Shown: positions 1-13,500 of the stretch, one piece after another
Layout of the letters: the number at the start of each line of letters is the position of its first letter
Position numbering within the stretch: position 1 is the first letter of the stretch
NCBI GenBank assembly: GCA_018806985.1
Contig: JADANN010000445.1
Coordinates: 852,001-916,000, forward strand
Direction: 5' to 3'
DNA: 64,000 nt
From: Angiostrongylus vasorum
Lineage: Eukaryota; Nematoda; Chromadorea; Rhabditida; Metastrongylidae
Made by a program: the position numbers and the translations under genes
Notes under the pieces: generated by a model
Databases searched by the model: none
Told to the model about the DNA's origin: nothing
Seen by the model: only the letters and a program-made list of their open reading frames with translations

Positions 1-355
1 ACGATGACCGTGAATTGAAGGCTTCGGTGGGAGAAAAAACAGGCACAATTGCTTGGAGAGTTGCAAAAGAAGTCGATGTAACCATTTAAACTCTTTCGGG
101 GCATCTGAGGAAGATCCGAAAGTCGAGAAAGCTCGGCAAGTAGATGTCGTATGGATCGACAACACGTAACACTAACAACGCTGCAAAGGTTGGACTAGCG
201 GAGCTACGAGGCTCTGCCTCATTCTAGATAATCGGAAAACCTTTCATCCACCGTACGCCACTTTTCAAGCATTTCTGTGTCGTTCTATACGAAAAATGCT
301 TCGAAAACCAAGACGGGTGAGAACCTGCCTTCCACGGCTTCATTGATCTCAGAAA
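1..355 (+). mobile_element. Mariner (DD34D) transposase remnant, copy 1, internally deleted
   Basis: Translating the first 150 bases gives a mariner N-terminal helix-turn-helix segment (DDRELKASVGEKTGT, then SGHLRKIRKVEKARQ). From about base 170 it jumps to the C-terminal end: TLQRLD, YEALPHS, HFFKHF and EKCFENQD match the mariner pattern of LQ-L, LPHPPYSPDL, YHFFK and a final DF segment. The catalytic core that carries the first two aspartates is absent, and several stops interrupt the frame. The left end is cut by the window. It cannot encode a transposase. The copy at 6380-6880 has the same structure. Confidence 0.75.
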
Positions 356-360
356 TCAGC

Positions 361-3300
361 ATTTTATTCGACTGCTATGAGCAAACATGTTTCTCGTCGG
401 CGAACATGTGTGGGTTCTAATGGTTTTCAATTGGTTAATGAAGTTCATTGTGTGCTGTGAGATGTCGCTTTAAAAAATAGGTTGAAATATGCCATTAATT
501 ATCAGTTCGCTGCCAGCGTAGTAGTTTAATGCGTTCTGTCTGCGCATCGATCGAGCTGCACTTCCTTGTTGAGAAATGGCCTCGTTAATAGGCATTCTTG
601 GGCCTTGTACCTTCTAAAGAACAAGTTGCACTCAAGGTTTCCTAGAGCCATCTGTCTCGCTTTTTTCACATCTCTAGTTCTGTTTCGTTCATAATGGGCT
701 TGTGGGAGTAAAATTTGCCTTCCATCATTGTGGCTCTTCTTCATTGGTTTTCACTCTGCTGTTCTGTTCCTTCTATGTAGTGCTTCGGAATACTAAGCAT
801 AAAGCCAATCAAGGGCTGATGTTTCCGTTTCTGTTAAATTAGCATCTTATGGTGTCTATGAAGTGAGCGTGTTACATTTCGTTCTTTCTGTACTGCAAGA
901 ATGCGACATGTTTCTCGACAAATGAGAAATTGATGCGGAGTTGTCACGTGAGACGTCTTCAAGTAGTCATGTCGTGTCGATTGCGTGCATTCCTCGTCAT
1001 GTTCGTCACTGATAAGCGGTTTCTGCTCGTCCGTCACGAATAGGTTGTTCGTGTTCGGCAACGTGAGACGTCTCGTCACAATATACCTAACCACTGGCTC
1101 GCTGTCTTACGATGTGGATTCGGTTCGCCGTTGTTGTTCTCATTTACGGCACAGCTCGGTGCATGCATTTTTGCTGACGGCCCGCTTTGTATCGATTGCT
1201 GCCGTCGAGGGGAATAGTCTATGTTGCCTCAGCACATTGTTCCCTGTTTTTGCCTGGTGTTTGTCATAGACAGGCTGATTCAATTTCTGATCTTTTAATT
1301 CGTTTTCTGACTTTCGTTATCAGTTTGAATCTGGCAAGCGTAGCCATTGATTTCTATGTTTTTGAATTCAATTAGTTCTTCTGTAGACCAGTTGCTCTTC
1401 GATGTAAATTGTCCTAAAGTGGAACCACATGAGGAGAATCACAATAGGCATAGCAGTATGAGATAATGGTATCTCTTGTGCTCGTATTCAATCTAGGCAG
1501 TGGTTGAGCCATAGTTGATGTGGTGATATCACCGTGCTTAGGTAGCTCTGCTCATATTAACGTTCTTACGGAATTTTTTGATGATTAGGCAACTGATTTT
1601 GACTAATTTCTTCTTTAACAGCATTTCTTGTGCGAGCAGGTGCCTTTGTTTGGCGCGATTCATTTATCATTATATCATTTGTAAAGAGGAACCGAATATG
1701 AAGTGTTTTACTGATATCACTTAGTTGCTCATCTATATCATAATTCTCTATTATCGATTTGTTAGAACTACGAATTCTAACACGTAATTAGCAAACAAAC
1801 TGTGTTCACTCATTGAGCGGCCCACATTGCAGGTCTTGTACATGGTTTTGGTTTTGTACTATGAATCCCATCTACTAAAGTTCTTGGGTTTACGCTTGTG
1901 ATCTTCATGGCCTTTTCTGAAGAAAATACCAGATTCTGGTACAGTCGACTTGCGTTTTCAGCTATGTTTCACCTTTCCTGTTTTTCTAGTGGTCGGGTTC
2001 TTCCTGTTACTACCTATTACGTGATTTCTGTCATGATAAGACTCTAATTTTAATCTGACCATTCGATCGTTTTCTGTCTTCACATAGGTACAAAACTTGG
2101 TCCCGAAAATGTGTTAGGGTTTGAAGGTCGTTTCTTACAAGTTAGATTTGCTTTTGATTGCAGTATCTCATCCTTATTTCATCCTCAATGTTTCACTAAG
2201 CGAAATCTGAGGAAATGCTAATTGTATTAGTATCTTCATCACACGTTATTCCGTTGATGGTCGAGTAGTTCAAGCCGGTAATAGTAAATATAATTTCTGC
2301 CTGTCACGCACAACGTATTGAACGAGAGTTGAGGTGCGTGAAGAGTACTACACTTTCGGGACTATGATTTTAACTATTTTTAAACCATAAACCATTTTTT
2401 GTCGATTCAGTAGTAGCAGGAAAGCCTAATGTATTCTGTTGTGATGTGCGCTTAGCCCGTCTTCCAGATGGAAATGTTGAATTGAACTTCTCAGATGTTA
2501 TTACCGGGCCCACATGAGCCATGAATGTCGTAAGCGTTCCGTATTAAACAAAGTAATGCTTGAAATTAACTGAACGTCACTTAACTGTGCACCAGCATTG
2601 AAAGGTCCTGGTAATGTTGATCGCTTTGGAAACCGGATAGTGAAGGTTTTGATCAGCAATACAGTTGATAAACTCATCCTTTTTGGCTGATTGTTCTGTA
2701 CACGTCCATGAGTGATCTCCATACCTTGTAGTTTTTTCCATAATTTTGCATCTCTCTTCTTGTAAGGATTTTGTTATGAACTAAGCATTCGGGATTGTTC
2801 GCCGTTTTAAACACCCTTGGCGAGTCGTATAAATATTAGGTTGGTGTGAAGAAGTTATGGCCGTTCTTGTCGTTCTGGAATCGGCAAATAAGTTTTCCGG
2901 TTAATATGCATTGTTTGCATTATTGATGTGTACTGTTTTAAAACTTAGTTCTTCCTTAATAATCTGATACAGTACTTCTTTTGCGAAACCTAGTCTGCAG
3001 TGACTCTAGGTTGGTTGAAATGATGCTCTCAAGTCATGGAAATCATCTCGTTTCGCTTTATGAGTTCAAACTTGGACTTGAAGTAAACGGTAACCCATCG
3101 TAGTATGGAGCAGAGAAGGACCTCCGAACGCACAATATGCACACGATTCAAATATTTCTGTATGAGATATAAGTTTTCATCACAACGAATGTCATAAGCT
3201 TCTGCGGCAATCTGAAGACGATAGTCGTAGCTCAAGTACACAAAATTATTTGGGTATTATAGGGAAAACTGAACAGTTGAGATTTATTTGGATTTACGTT

Positions 3301-4156
3301 CTTTTTTTTTATTTTGGAATGCATTGGGAAGGTGAAAAAAGCTCAACAGATGAATAATTCACTTTTTTTTTGATGAGCAAACACGACGTTGGGCTACGAA
3401 ACCCTACTTCGCTCATCGTACTCATCGGATCTTCTAACTAGTAATCGTTTTTTTTTCCAAGCTTCTTCACAACTATTTGCGAAGGTCTACAACACCTAAG
3501 CCGCAACCAAAATTGCGTGTGAAGAATTTGTTGCTGGCACACCGTGAGAATTTGATTCTACCGATATCATAAAGCATATGTCCTGTTCGTAAAAAATATG
3601 TCGAAATGACCTTTTATTTTGATTAAAAAAGTTTTTTTTTCTTAAGCTGAAGTACATAAATTCACAGCTGCGGTTCATAAACGACCGCTATTTTTCAACG
3701 ATACGATATTCTTAACGAGGGTCGTATTTCAAAATTGATAGAACTATTGGAAAATGTTTTTAGAAATTACCTGTGTCAGAGATGAAAGGTTAAACTTGCA
3801 TTCTTTCCGGTCTTGAATTTTATGGGGTATTTCTTAATGTACGCGAATAGCGTTAAAGAAGTTTCCTTTATGAACGCTCTAGTTTAGTATAGTGCTGTAC
3901 AAAGTCGTCTTTACACATGTATTGTGAACGTTGGAATGAACGTAGGATTGATAGTGAACATCATAGCAATGTCGTTTGCGTTCGTAGGCGTACACGGAGT
4001 TCTGTAAGTTGTCATGTAGTTGTACATGTGTTTGCTCCCGACAAATTCTTCAATTCATCATCGTCAGTAGCAGCAGGGCGTCCGCGACCTCCCGCATCTT
4101 CGAAGTCGGATTCGCAGCGGCGATATTTTTGAAACCAATATCGTACTGTGTGTTCG
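361..4156. other. AT-rich non-coding stretch, no recognised feature
   Basis: I see only short open frames without family motifs. The N-terminal exons of cct-5 (GDGTTG and LGPKG motifs) were looked for here and not found. It could be far-upstream intron or intergenic DNA. Confidence 0.5.
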
Positions 4157-4378
4157 TTAACAACCACAAGGATGTTGAGATATTCGCAAAACTTGGACGC
4201 CGGGCCAGATCGAACCACGATTTCCCTTTTCAGGGTTCGCGCTTTACACACTGCGCCACGGAGGTCCTTGTTCTGCGTTTCTCTCAGCTAGTTTTCTATC
4301 TACCAGTGCCATCAGCAATTACCCATCAAAAAATTTCTAGTTGGCAGTAGATAGGAAAGTAAACATCTTGTGTTCGGT
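4157..4378 (-). repeat. R1 tRNA-like repeat, single copy
   Basis: This matches the R1 family: an ATATTCGCAAAACTTGGAC block, a tRNA-like segment (minus-strand GGTTCGA-type B box and a GTGGCGCAGTGTG A-box region), the CTCAGCTAGTTTTCTATC block, CAGCAATTACCCATCA and the GGCAGTAGATAGGAAAGTAAACAT end. Other copies usually occur as inverted pairs; this one is alone. Confidence 0.65.
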
Positions 4379-5084
4379 TTCGGGCCATTTACAATTCGCT
4401 ACTTCCGGGTTTAAGTTTAATTCGTAAAAGTAGATTTGTCGCAATCACTGCATTGATATCTCAGTTTTGAACCTGTAAAATTTATAAAGAACACAACTTG
4501 TATTATAATCTTGTTATGGAGGGTAGAAGTCCATAAATAACAACGTATTGGTACGTAATAGTGCAGAGTGTAACGAACACTAAAATATGCGCGAGAGGAA
4601 TAGAATTCGAAATCCTGCATTTCGAATGACTTAATATTTCATCGTATTCAAATAACCTGCCATTACGTATTGCTAGATCCAAACACTTTCTTGATTGGTT
4701 CCGCTGTCTTAGATTCGTGATCCATGAAAATGTTTTGAATTTTCACACGGGTGCTGGCCTCGGAGTGCGGACCAAAGGTTTCGCTGGTCAGGGAGGGGTT
4801 TCTCGCGTGAAACATTTTGAAAAGTGTCAGTCTTGTTCTTATTTTTGAAAGTCTGAGTTTTGAACAACTTCGGAATATTCATTTGATTTTTACACAAATT
4901 ATATCTAAGCATAGTCCATAGGTTTTTATTTTGTTCTATACGGCCCGTCTTTCACACGTGCTCTGCGGGTCCCAGATTCATTTCCTCGCATCCATCATCC
5001 ACGAAGGTCTTCCAACTTTTACGTGTGGCATCGGCTTTGCTTGCAGACTTTCATTTCATGGTGAATGTCGTAGAATGGTGGTCG

Positions 5085-5225
5085 AGCCGATTCTCTCTGG
5101 AGTCCTAAAATAGCCGAGTTAGAGCATTCGCACTTGGATTGCAGAGAATTTTCCCCCCGGACAAGTTCGGTACCAGTTTGTCGTACCTAGAGGGATGATT
5201 GGTTCGATGAGCCCGGAGTCCATAG
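5085..5225 (-). repeat. R2 SINE fragment, decayed
   Basis: On the minus strand, TGGTACCGAACTTGTCCGG, preceded by ATCATCCCTC, matches the R2 body (ATCCATCCCTC ... TGGTACCAGACTTGTCTGG). Head and tail are not clear. Confidence 0.45.
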
Positions 5226-5229
5226 GATT

Positions 5230-6379
5230 TTAAAGCTATTTGAAAATTGGATGGAAAAGTTATTGGAAAAACTACCAGCACTGTGTTTATCCTGATTTTA
5301 TTAATACTCATTAAGTGATCAGTTTGTCTTCTTTGGCTTGAAACTGTGGTTCTGTAGACGACAAATTCGGAATGTCTTTTCGTTTATCGCCTTATCGTGG
5401 CTAGTAGATGCACCCGGTTAATAGACCTACGATGTTCAATGGGTTATTAATAACTCCAGCAGGTTAGCGAACTGAGTTGTCCGATGCTTCCATCAGGAAA
5501 CACAGGTAGTAATCATATGCCATCGCACTGATACGCTGTGATCAACTCAGATGTCTACTGGGAATAACAGTTTAAAAAAACGTATCAATGTTCATGCATT
5601 TTGCGACACTCAAGCAAGTGATTTATATTGAGAAGTTCTGGCGTGTGACGGAACGAATGGCATTCACTGGCATTGTCTAGTTAACAGCAATTAATGGAAC
5701 ATATCTGAATCAGATGCTTGATGTCTTATAGGAAGTGTCGTTTCGTATTTTTTTGCTTCGTATTGACTACATACTTATTTCCTTCCATCTATCTTCAAAA
5801 CTAATCATCGTTCGTACTGCCATGCTTCATGGTATTTCGCTAAATAACTAGTATGTAGGATCAGATGAGGTTAGAAAATATTTCTAACTGGTGTATATTA
5901 TCGTGTTTGGAAAAAAACAGGGACACAAGCAACGGTTTATTGCTAGTTGAGCAGCGTGCCTCTCGACTTATGGCTTTATTTCAAAGTGTCACCGCACTTG
6001 TATTCACAGCAGAGATATGCTTGTTATAAAAAAAAGCAATACAACTTCTTTTGGAATTTAATTACTTAGTTGGTGCCAAATAGGCAACAATCTTATTATA
6101 CTCTGACGCTGAGTGCTCCTCACGCTTCATTCTTATGGGGGCAGAGTTAAGTACGCTTCCTTTCATGTTGTTCGAAAATTATTGAATTGATGGGCGTTTA
6201 ATATGATCTAGTATTACGCATCCAGTTCGAGACTTTTTAACAAATTCTGCAAGTTGGAATTTGAGATATCAAAACAAAGGTTCGACACATTTACGTCTAC
6301 TAATTAAAACTGTGTTGTACGCAGTGCAAACGGCTCGAAACAATGGGTTATGGGGGCTAAGGAAGTATTAACGCATTAA
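5230..6379. other. Non-coding stretch, nothing recognised
   Basis: AT-rich sequence without coding motifs or clear repeats. Confidence 0.45.
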
Positions 6380-6880
6380 GAGTGCCACGGAGTTTGTGGA
6401 TCTCCTTCTGTCCTTGGCGGCGGTGAATACAAGGTTTTGTGGAAGGTGGAAATAAATACTCGCATAACTGTTGGATAACTTGCAGAAGAATTCGATGTAA
6501 GCATCTCATCTGTTTCGGAGCATCAAAAGAAAATTTGGAAACCAAGAAAGCTGGAGAGACAAATGGATGTCGTCCAGATTGGTTGCACGAGGCACTACCT
6601 ACATTGCAAAGTTCCTAGCTGGCCTCCGAAACTGCCTCGTTTATCATACTCGCCTCACTTCTTGCCTACCGGCTACCACTTCTTCAAGTATGTTAAGAAC
6701 TTCCTATCCGAGAAATGCGTCTGGAATCAAATCGGGGTCGAAACTGCCTTTAGTGACTTCTTCGCCTTTAGTTCTTCGAGAATTTTGGAGTTATACGGAA
6801 CTGGAATAAAGAAATTGTTTCTCATAGACACACATCTGCAATTTCTAATAGTTTTTATTTCGATTAATAGTTTATTCTGA
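6380..6880 (+). mobile_element. Mariner (DD34D) transposase remnant, copy 2, internally deleted
   Basis: The plus strand shows the second N-terminal helix-turn-helix (LAEEFDVSISSVSEHQKK, then KLERQMDV) and then, after a short junction, the mariner C terminus: PRLSYSPHFLPTGYHFFKY, NFLSEKCV and a final GIKKL. YHFFK and the terminal G-x-x-KL are typical of mariner transposases. The central region with the first two catalytic aspartates is missing. The junction, near GGATGTCGT, falls at the same place as in copy 1, so both look like copies of one non-autonomous deletion derivative. Frameshifts and stops are present. Confidence 0.8.
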
Positions 6881-7509
6881 GCTGACATACAACGTTTTAA
6901 AGAATACAGGTTGAAATCCTTTATTTTTTCCGAACGTCATATTATTTATTGATAGCTTGTGAATTTGAACACCTGACTTGCCAATTCGTGCTAATTATGC
7001 CCGCCTTTAGATGTCTTCTTTTTTCGCCATTAGCCTTAATATATGTGTACATTACCTATATTTTCCGTTTTTCTTATCATTGGCGTGAATGTTAATATAA
7101 TGATTTGAGAACACTCTGCTTCGCCGTCAATCACCCAAAGTCGGCGTATCTTCTCTGCAGTGTAATCGCGGATAAACTCGCTATATCTCCATTTAATATA
7201 TGGAGGAGCCTTGTTTGTCGTCCACCTAATGATGAATTATATCGAGTGACTTCCACGTTACTCCGTTTCACAATGCTGGTCGTGAATTTTTGATCTGAAC
7301 CGAATTCGCGTTCGATCTTGCGATCAGAAGAATTTGAAAGACGAGGTCTCTCTATACGTTATTTTTCTTCAGATATGACATCGTATTTACGTTCTGTTTA
7401 TAAAATTGTTGTGAAAATAATGCGCTTGATTGTTAATTCTCGGTGCAGTTGTTTCATTCTCAAAGTTCGTTCATTGTTACCTTTGCGCCATCAATCTTTA
7501 ATTTTACAG

Positions 7510-10500
7510 TTCTTGCTGGTGCACTTCTTGAAGAAGCTGAACGTTTGCTGGACCGTGGAATTCATCCGACGAAAATTGCCGATGGATTTGACCTTGCTTG
7601 CAAAAAGGTGTTCTTTCACTAAAGAAAGATTTTTGTTGCATGGCTCTTATCTGATTATCCAACACAAATATGCGTATGTGCGTATTTTTTACAAACGCTG
7701 ATGGAAAATATATCAGTATTTAGTGGTCTTACGCTGATACTTTTCTTGTGCTAAATTTTTGTAATTCTGACTTCATTAAACGGTAATGGTGGCGCAAGCA
7801 TCAGCAGTAGTGATAAGGGTAATAATGAGGTAATGTTACTGAAAGGACTCAGAGTAAATGAAAGTGACAGTGCGTAATAGTGGAAACTGTTACTGAAAAA
7901 AATTGTAGTCTTTATCAAATGTCGAGTATTAAGGCGCTGCAAACTTTGGACAAGATCGCTGACAAGTTTCCCGTCGCCAACAGGGAACGCCTCGTAGAGA
8001 CCGCGCAGACGTCGTTGAGAAGCAAGATGTTAGTGGAAGTACAACACACTTATAGTTTTACAGTGTTAACATCGGTGGATAGCGTCGTTTTCCCCTAGAT
8101 ACGCATGAATTTTAGCGTGAATCGATGCATCCGGCAGTTTGCCGAAATTGCTGTCGATGCGGTGCTATCAGTGGCCGATCTCGAGACTCATGACGTGAAT
8201 TTCGAGCTAATCAAAGTGGAAGGAAAGGTTTGCATCTGCATTTGTTTACGTGTTTTAGGCTCTTCGACGATATGTCATTCTCTCATCACTACGTATTACC
8301 ACCTTCCGTTATAGTGGGTTATTCAGATAACAAAAGTTGTTCGTAATTTGTCGTCTTTGCAATAAGTTAGACATAGTTTTAAAGCGTGTTATTTAACACT
8401 ACTACAGGAATACTCTAACTTAGAGTTCCTTTGCCAAAAATGTTGTGGATCTCGATGTTAGCCTCTCAACCATTTTTGTTTCTTAAATCGATGTTGTTAC
8501 AGCTTGGGGCTTCAGCAGTAATTTCAAAACGAAGAGGTAATGCGATCAGAATGAGAGTAATTGATTTTTTTGAAATGGTAGCAATAACGGTGTTTGGATC
8601 TGTTATTTCAAACTAATTGCTAACTGGAATTCTTTCGGCCAATTTGCTGAAGTTCTTAACATGCGTCTTTTTTTCTTACTATGTGGTAGTATCAGGAGAT
8701 AACAGTTTCGAAAGTAGAAGTAACAGTAGTAAGTGACAATGTGATAGTACATGGTAATAGCAGTAATCAAACGATCGCTGAGATATGGGCTGAATTCGGA
8801 GCCTCAGGTGAGCTTCGAGCAAGCAGTTGTTCCTTCCGCGGATTCACGTGTTACCCGCTGCACCATCCGAGGCCTTTGCCTTTCTTTCAGCCACTTTTTG
8901 ACCTTAACTGTGCTGTCAGCAGTCACCCAACAGGAATCACCTGGGGAACATAAATCGGCATTGAACCCAGTTAAGCTGAAGTTGCGGTCTAAATAACCAG
9001 GTTTTAACTTCTAGTTAACTAAAAACGGGGTATTATATGGAATATTTCATTCCACATAATATCTTGCCATGAAAATTTGTAGTAGGCAGTAAATAAAAAG
9101 GTTAACGTTCTCATTTCATTTATTGCTTCAGCTTAACTGAGTTCAATGTGGATTTGCACCCACGAGGTCCATTCCGTTGATGAATGATTGCTGATGGCAC
9201 TCTGACAGATACAAAAACTATCTGAGAGGAAGGCGAAACGAAGGACCCTTATGGCGTAGTGGTGAGAACGTGAACCTGTAGAAAGGGCAATAGAAGGTTC
9301 TATCCCCACCGCAGCCACCTGCGGTAAGGAGTTCTGCAATTAACTTATTAGTAATAACATTATTACTGACGGGAGGCGGAGATAACGCAATGGTTAGTGA
9401 TGCCGTCGATTAGGAAGAACAGGAGCTAGTTCGATCTCCGCCTCAACTCTCACCTCAGATACACATGGGAACGCCTTAGCATTCTATTTCCAAGATTTAG
9501 TGAATTGACTCAGACGAAATCCACAAGGAACAACGGAAACAAGTCACGAAATGTTCGAAGACCATTGTTTATATTGGGTGCAAGTAAACAAGTCGAATCC
9601 AGGAAGTGCTAGGATCCGCGTAGTAGATCTGATGATGGGAAATGTGGAAATAGAAAAAATAATATGGCATTAAACTGTTACATCCTCTGTTTTGATACCA
9701 CGCCAATTAGAGACATGTTCTGTTTCACCGTTTATTTTTTTGAGTTTATGAATTTTTTTTGCATGAGAACTGACGAACTGCCTTATTTGTGGATCTTTTC
9801 ATTTCTTGTGTACTCCTTAATGAAGCCTTTGCAAAATTTACTAAAACGTTCCCAAACACTGCAAAAAATACGTGTGGGTATGAAAGTAGGTATTAATGAG
9901 AACACATTGAATAAGGTAAGATAACTGGTAGTTCTGCATTCAGGTTGGCGGACATCTTGAGGACACTATACTTGTGAAGGGAATTGTTATTGATAAAACG
10001 ATGTCGCATCCTCAGATGCCAAAGGAGTTGAAAAACGTCAAGGCATGTCAATTTCTTGGAGTTTCGTTCTCATTTTGATTTTGTATTTTTAACCAATTTA
10101 CTTGTGCTCTTTGTTTAAACCAGTGTGAGTTTTCAGGTCGCTATACTCACATGCCCGTTCGAACCTCCTAAGCCAAAAACTAAACATAAGCTTGACATTT
10201 CTTCAGCTGAAGATTTCAAAGCTCTGCGTCAGTATGAAAAAGAAACTTTTGAAACTATGATTAAGCAGGTGAGTAAGGAGAATTCCCTTGGTGTTATGGA
10301 TAATAACTCTCTTCGTCAGTTGCTTCTTTTAGGTTTTTGGAAGTCACATTCCATTTTTCACGCGTTTTTTCATCGCAAGTTCGTGTAAATTTCCCTTGGC
10401 ACTTAGATGATCTCTTCATAGAGCGCAGTTGGCGCTCCACAGTTACCATTTTCACATTTCCCCTCTTATAACTACTCTATAATTTTTTCCCTACGCTTAC

Positions 10501-13500
10501 GGAATATCGAGAACCTGAGTGGTTTTGAGACGCTGTGCAACACATGTATGTTCTCCAGTAAGACTCTGCCCGAACCAGGGAAGGCATGCGTCCTTTCTGG
10601 CTCGTTATATTGGTTCAGACTTGTATATGAAGACCAGATCCATTTCTCTCCACAATCTGGCGACGAAATATGATGAAGATACTGAAACATTCTGGCAGAG
10701 ATATCTCAGGACTCCTAGGAGAATCACTTGGAGACCATTTAACGACGTTACGAAAAAGACAAATTCCGCAAGTAACAGCCGATCCATCATGAAAATTCAG
10801 AGGACGTTCATAGGTGACGAATACAAGACTGAGGAACGATTGAAGGAATTGTAAGGATCCGCGCAATATGTGATGATAGGTTATGTGAATAAAATAAAAT
10901 AAATGATCCCTTGATCATCTACTAGGGGACACCATCATTTCCTGTTCGACAAGGTTCTGCCTGTGCATTGGCAAAATGTATGTGATTCATAGGGTCAGAA
11001 TTGTATTGTAGGAGGAAAGAAAGCATCTTATTGGGAAAAGTCTATGGATTGTAATGCTAAATTAATAATATGGACTAAGATACACTTGTTTCAACGTGAG
11101 ACGGGTAGTTATTTTCGAGCATACATGCGTTGTAATCAATGAATGTCAATAATTTGTTATCGATTTACGGAATACAAGCAGTCCAGCCGATGTTTTTAAA
11201 TGAAGAACAATGGTGAATTTTGGTTAGTTGTGTATCAAAATGTCCTGCTGTCTTGATAACATCTGCAAAACTATATTCCTTTGCTCTTAAGCCAGTTTCT
11301 CCTTTTATTACGTTATTTGGTAAGTACTCTTTATTCTATTCTTACACCAGATATTGATGACAGTTCAACAGCGCTTAATACTTTTTTCAAGGTCAAAGAT
11401 AGTGGTGCAACACTGGCCATTTGTCAATGGGGCTTTGATGATGAGGCGAACCATCTTCTACATCATTATCAGCTTCCCGCTGTCCGGTGGGTTGGAGGAC
11501 CGGAAATTGAACTGATAGCCATAGCAACCAATGGGCGCATCGTGCCCAGGTATTGTTTTTTGTGTTTTATTTTACAATATTCCTATTAATTGTTATCACT
11601 CCCATTGTATTAATTACCATCTATGTAGATTCTCGGAGCTTGCTCCTGCTAAGCTTGGCTCAGCTGGGCTTGTTCGCGAAATCACATTTGGAACTGCTCG
11701 GGATCGTATGCTTTCCATTGAAGAATGTCCCAATAGCAAGGCTGTCACTATATTCGTCCGGGGAGGAAATAAAATGATTATTGATGAGGCCAAGCGTTCT
11801 TTGCACGATGCATTGTGCGCTATTCGCAATTTGGTTCGAGATGACCGTATCGTTTATGGAGGAGGGTCAGCTGAAACGGCATGTGCTATTGAAGTTGCCA
11901 AAGAAGCTGACACGGTATGTAAAATAAAATGGCGTCCGAGTATCAACAATTTAATCAATTTTATTGTTCAAAATTAGTCATTGGTTTAACAACTGTACTG
12001 ACTGGTAAGACTAACAGTATATCCTAAGGCTGATTTTTTGTTAACTGGGCGTTGATTAGATAGTTCAATCTATCCTTGATGAACAAACACGGCATTGTTA
12101 CATTACGCCTTATTCATATGAAAGCTGATGTTTCGGCCAATTACGCCTTCTTCGAAGCCTACCCACTACTCTCATCCAAAAACGGTCCTCGAAATACTGA
12201 GCACAATGGTGTTCTTTCGTCGCACACTTCTTCAGCTGCACGAATATCTTGTCCTATTTGCATCGCACAGAGTGGCGTTGTAGTAGCATTTCGATGTCGA
12301 GTACTCGGTAGCTCACCCGTAGTAGTCCGCATAAATCGTGTGATTGCTTTCGTTCGGTGAAGTTCAGAACGACTCGAAACTAACAATATAGTTATTAGTT
12401 AAATATAGAGTTTTGATTTAATGCCACAATATGTGGTCTGTAATATACTTTTTGGTTCATATTTACACGCATACATATGTACATGTACACATGTATATAT
12501 TTGTGTATATGTGTATATATGCATATACCTTCATTTGTTTATTTCCAACATATTCATCGTGACGTTTATTTCTCATTAACTGCTAATAATTCTTCTGTAA
12601 ATTAAGTACTGATTTTCGTTATTCCTGTTGTGATCTTACAACCACCCTCCATAGAGATACTCCCATTGCTGTGCGGATCGGGTTAGACTTAAGGATGTGT
12701 CGGCTTTTCGCACCAATATGTCGAGTGCTGGTTCGAGCATTGTTATTCTAAAATTCTGACATGTATTTTCCTTGTTAGAGGGTTTCCACGTTTTTCGATG
12801 TCGCAGCCTACCACTCATTTGCCTGTTCTTGTGGATCAGGTGGAAATTTATTGTCCTTCGACTAGAATACCTTCGAAGTGATCACATTTCCTGCGATTAC
12901 TCAACGAGCCTTCAAATACTAAGTCAGTGAATATTACGATGTTTTTAAGTAATGTTTATGTACTAGAAAAGTATTCAAATGCTTGTTGACTTACTCATCA
13001 ACGCTAAAACTTATACCACGGCAGAGCCAGGCTAATCATATGTACCTTTCGTTTTAAAAATGGAAGAGTACGATCTGACATCAATTGAATGGTTTCTGTG
13101 TTCTTGAAGTAAGTGGAGTTCGATGAATGAGCTGTGTTGTTTAAAGTTGGGATCTAAATTATGTTAAACAACATATCTGTCGTATACGACCTTTTGTTGT
13201 CCTAAATGTCTTCGCAATTGTAATTAACTACACACCATTTCAAAACAAGTTCTTCGATCTTATTTTGTTTTCTTCGTCAATTCCCAATATTCCACCGATA
13301 GCGATGTCCTAAAATTCGAATGGTTATTGGCAATAAAGGCGCGAATAACGCTATGCTAAGAGGTGTTCTGCAGTACACAGTGGGTTGCTCGATAGACCGA
13401 TCCTGCGACTCACGCTCACCAAGCTTTCCATCCTTCTGGGATACGCAGGTTGTCAGTAGATTATCTGGGATTATAAAAACGCGGAGTTATTACATCGGTA

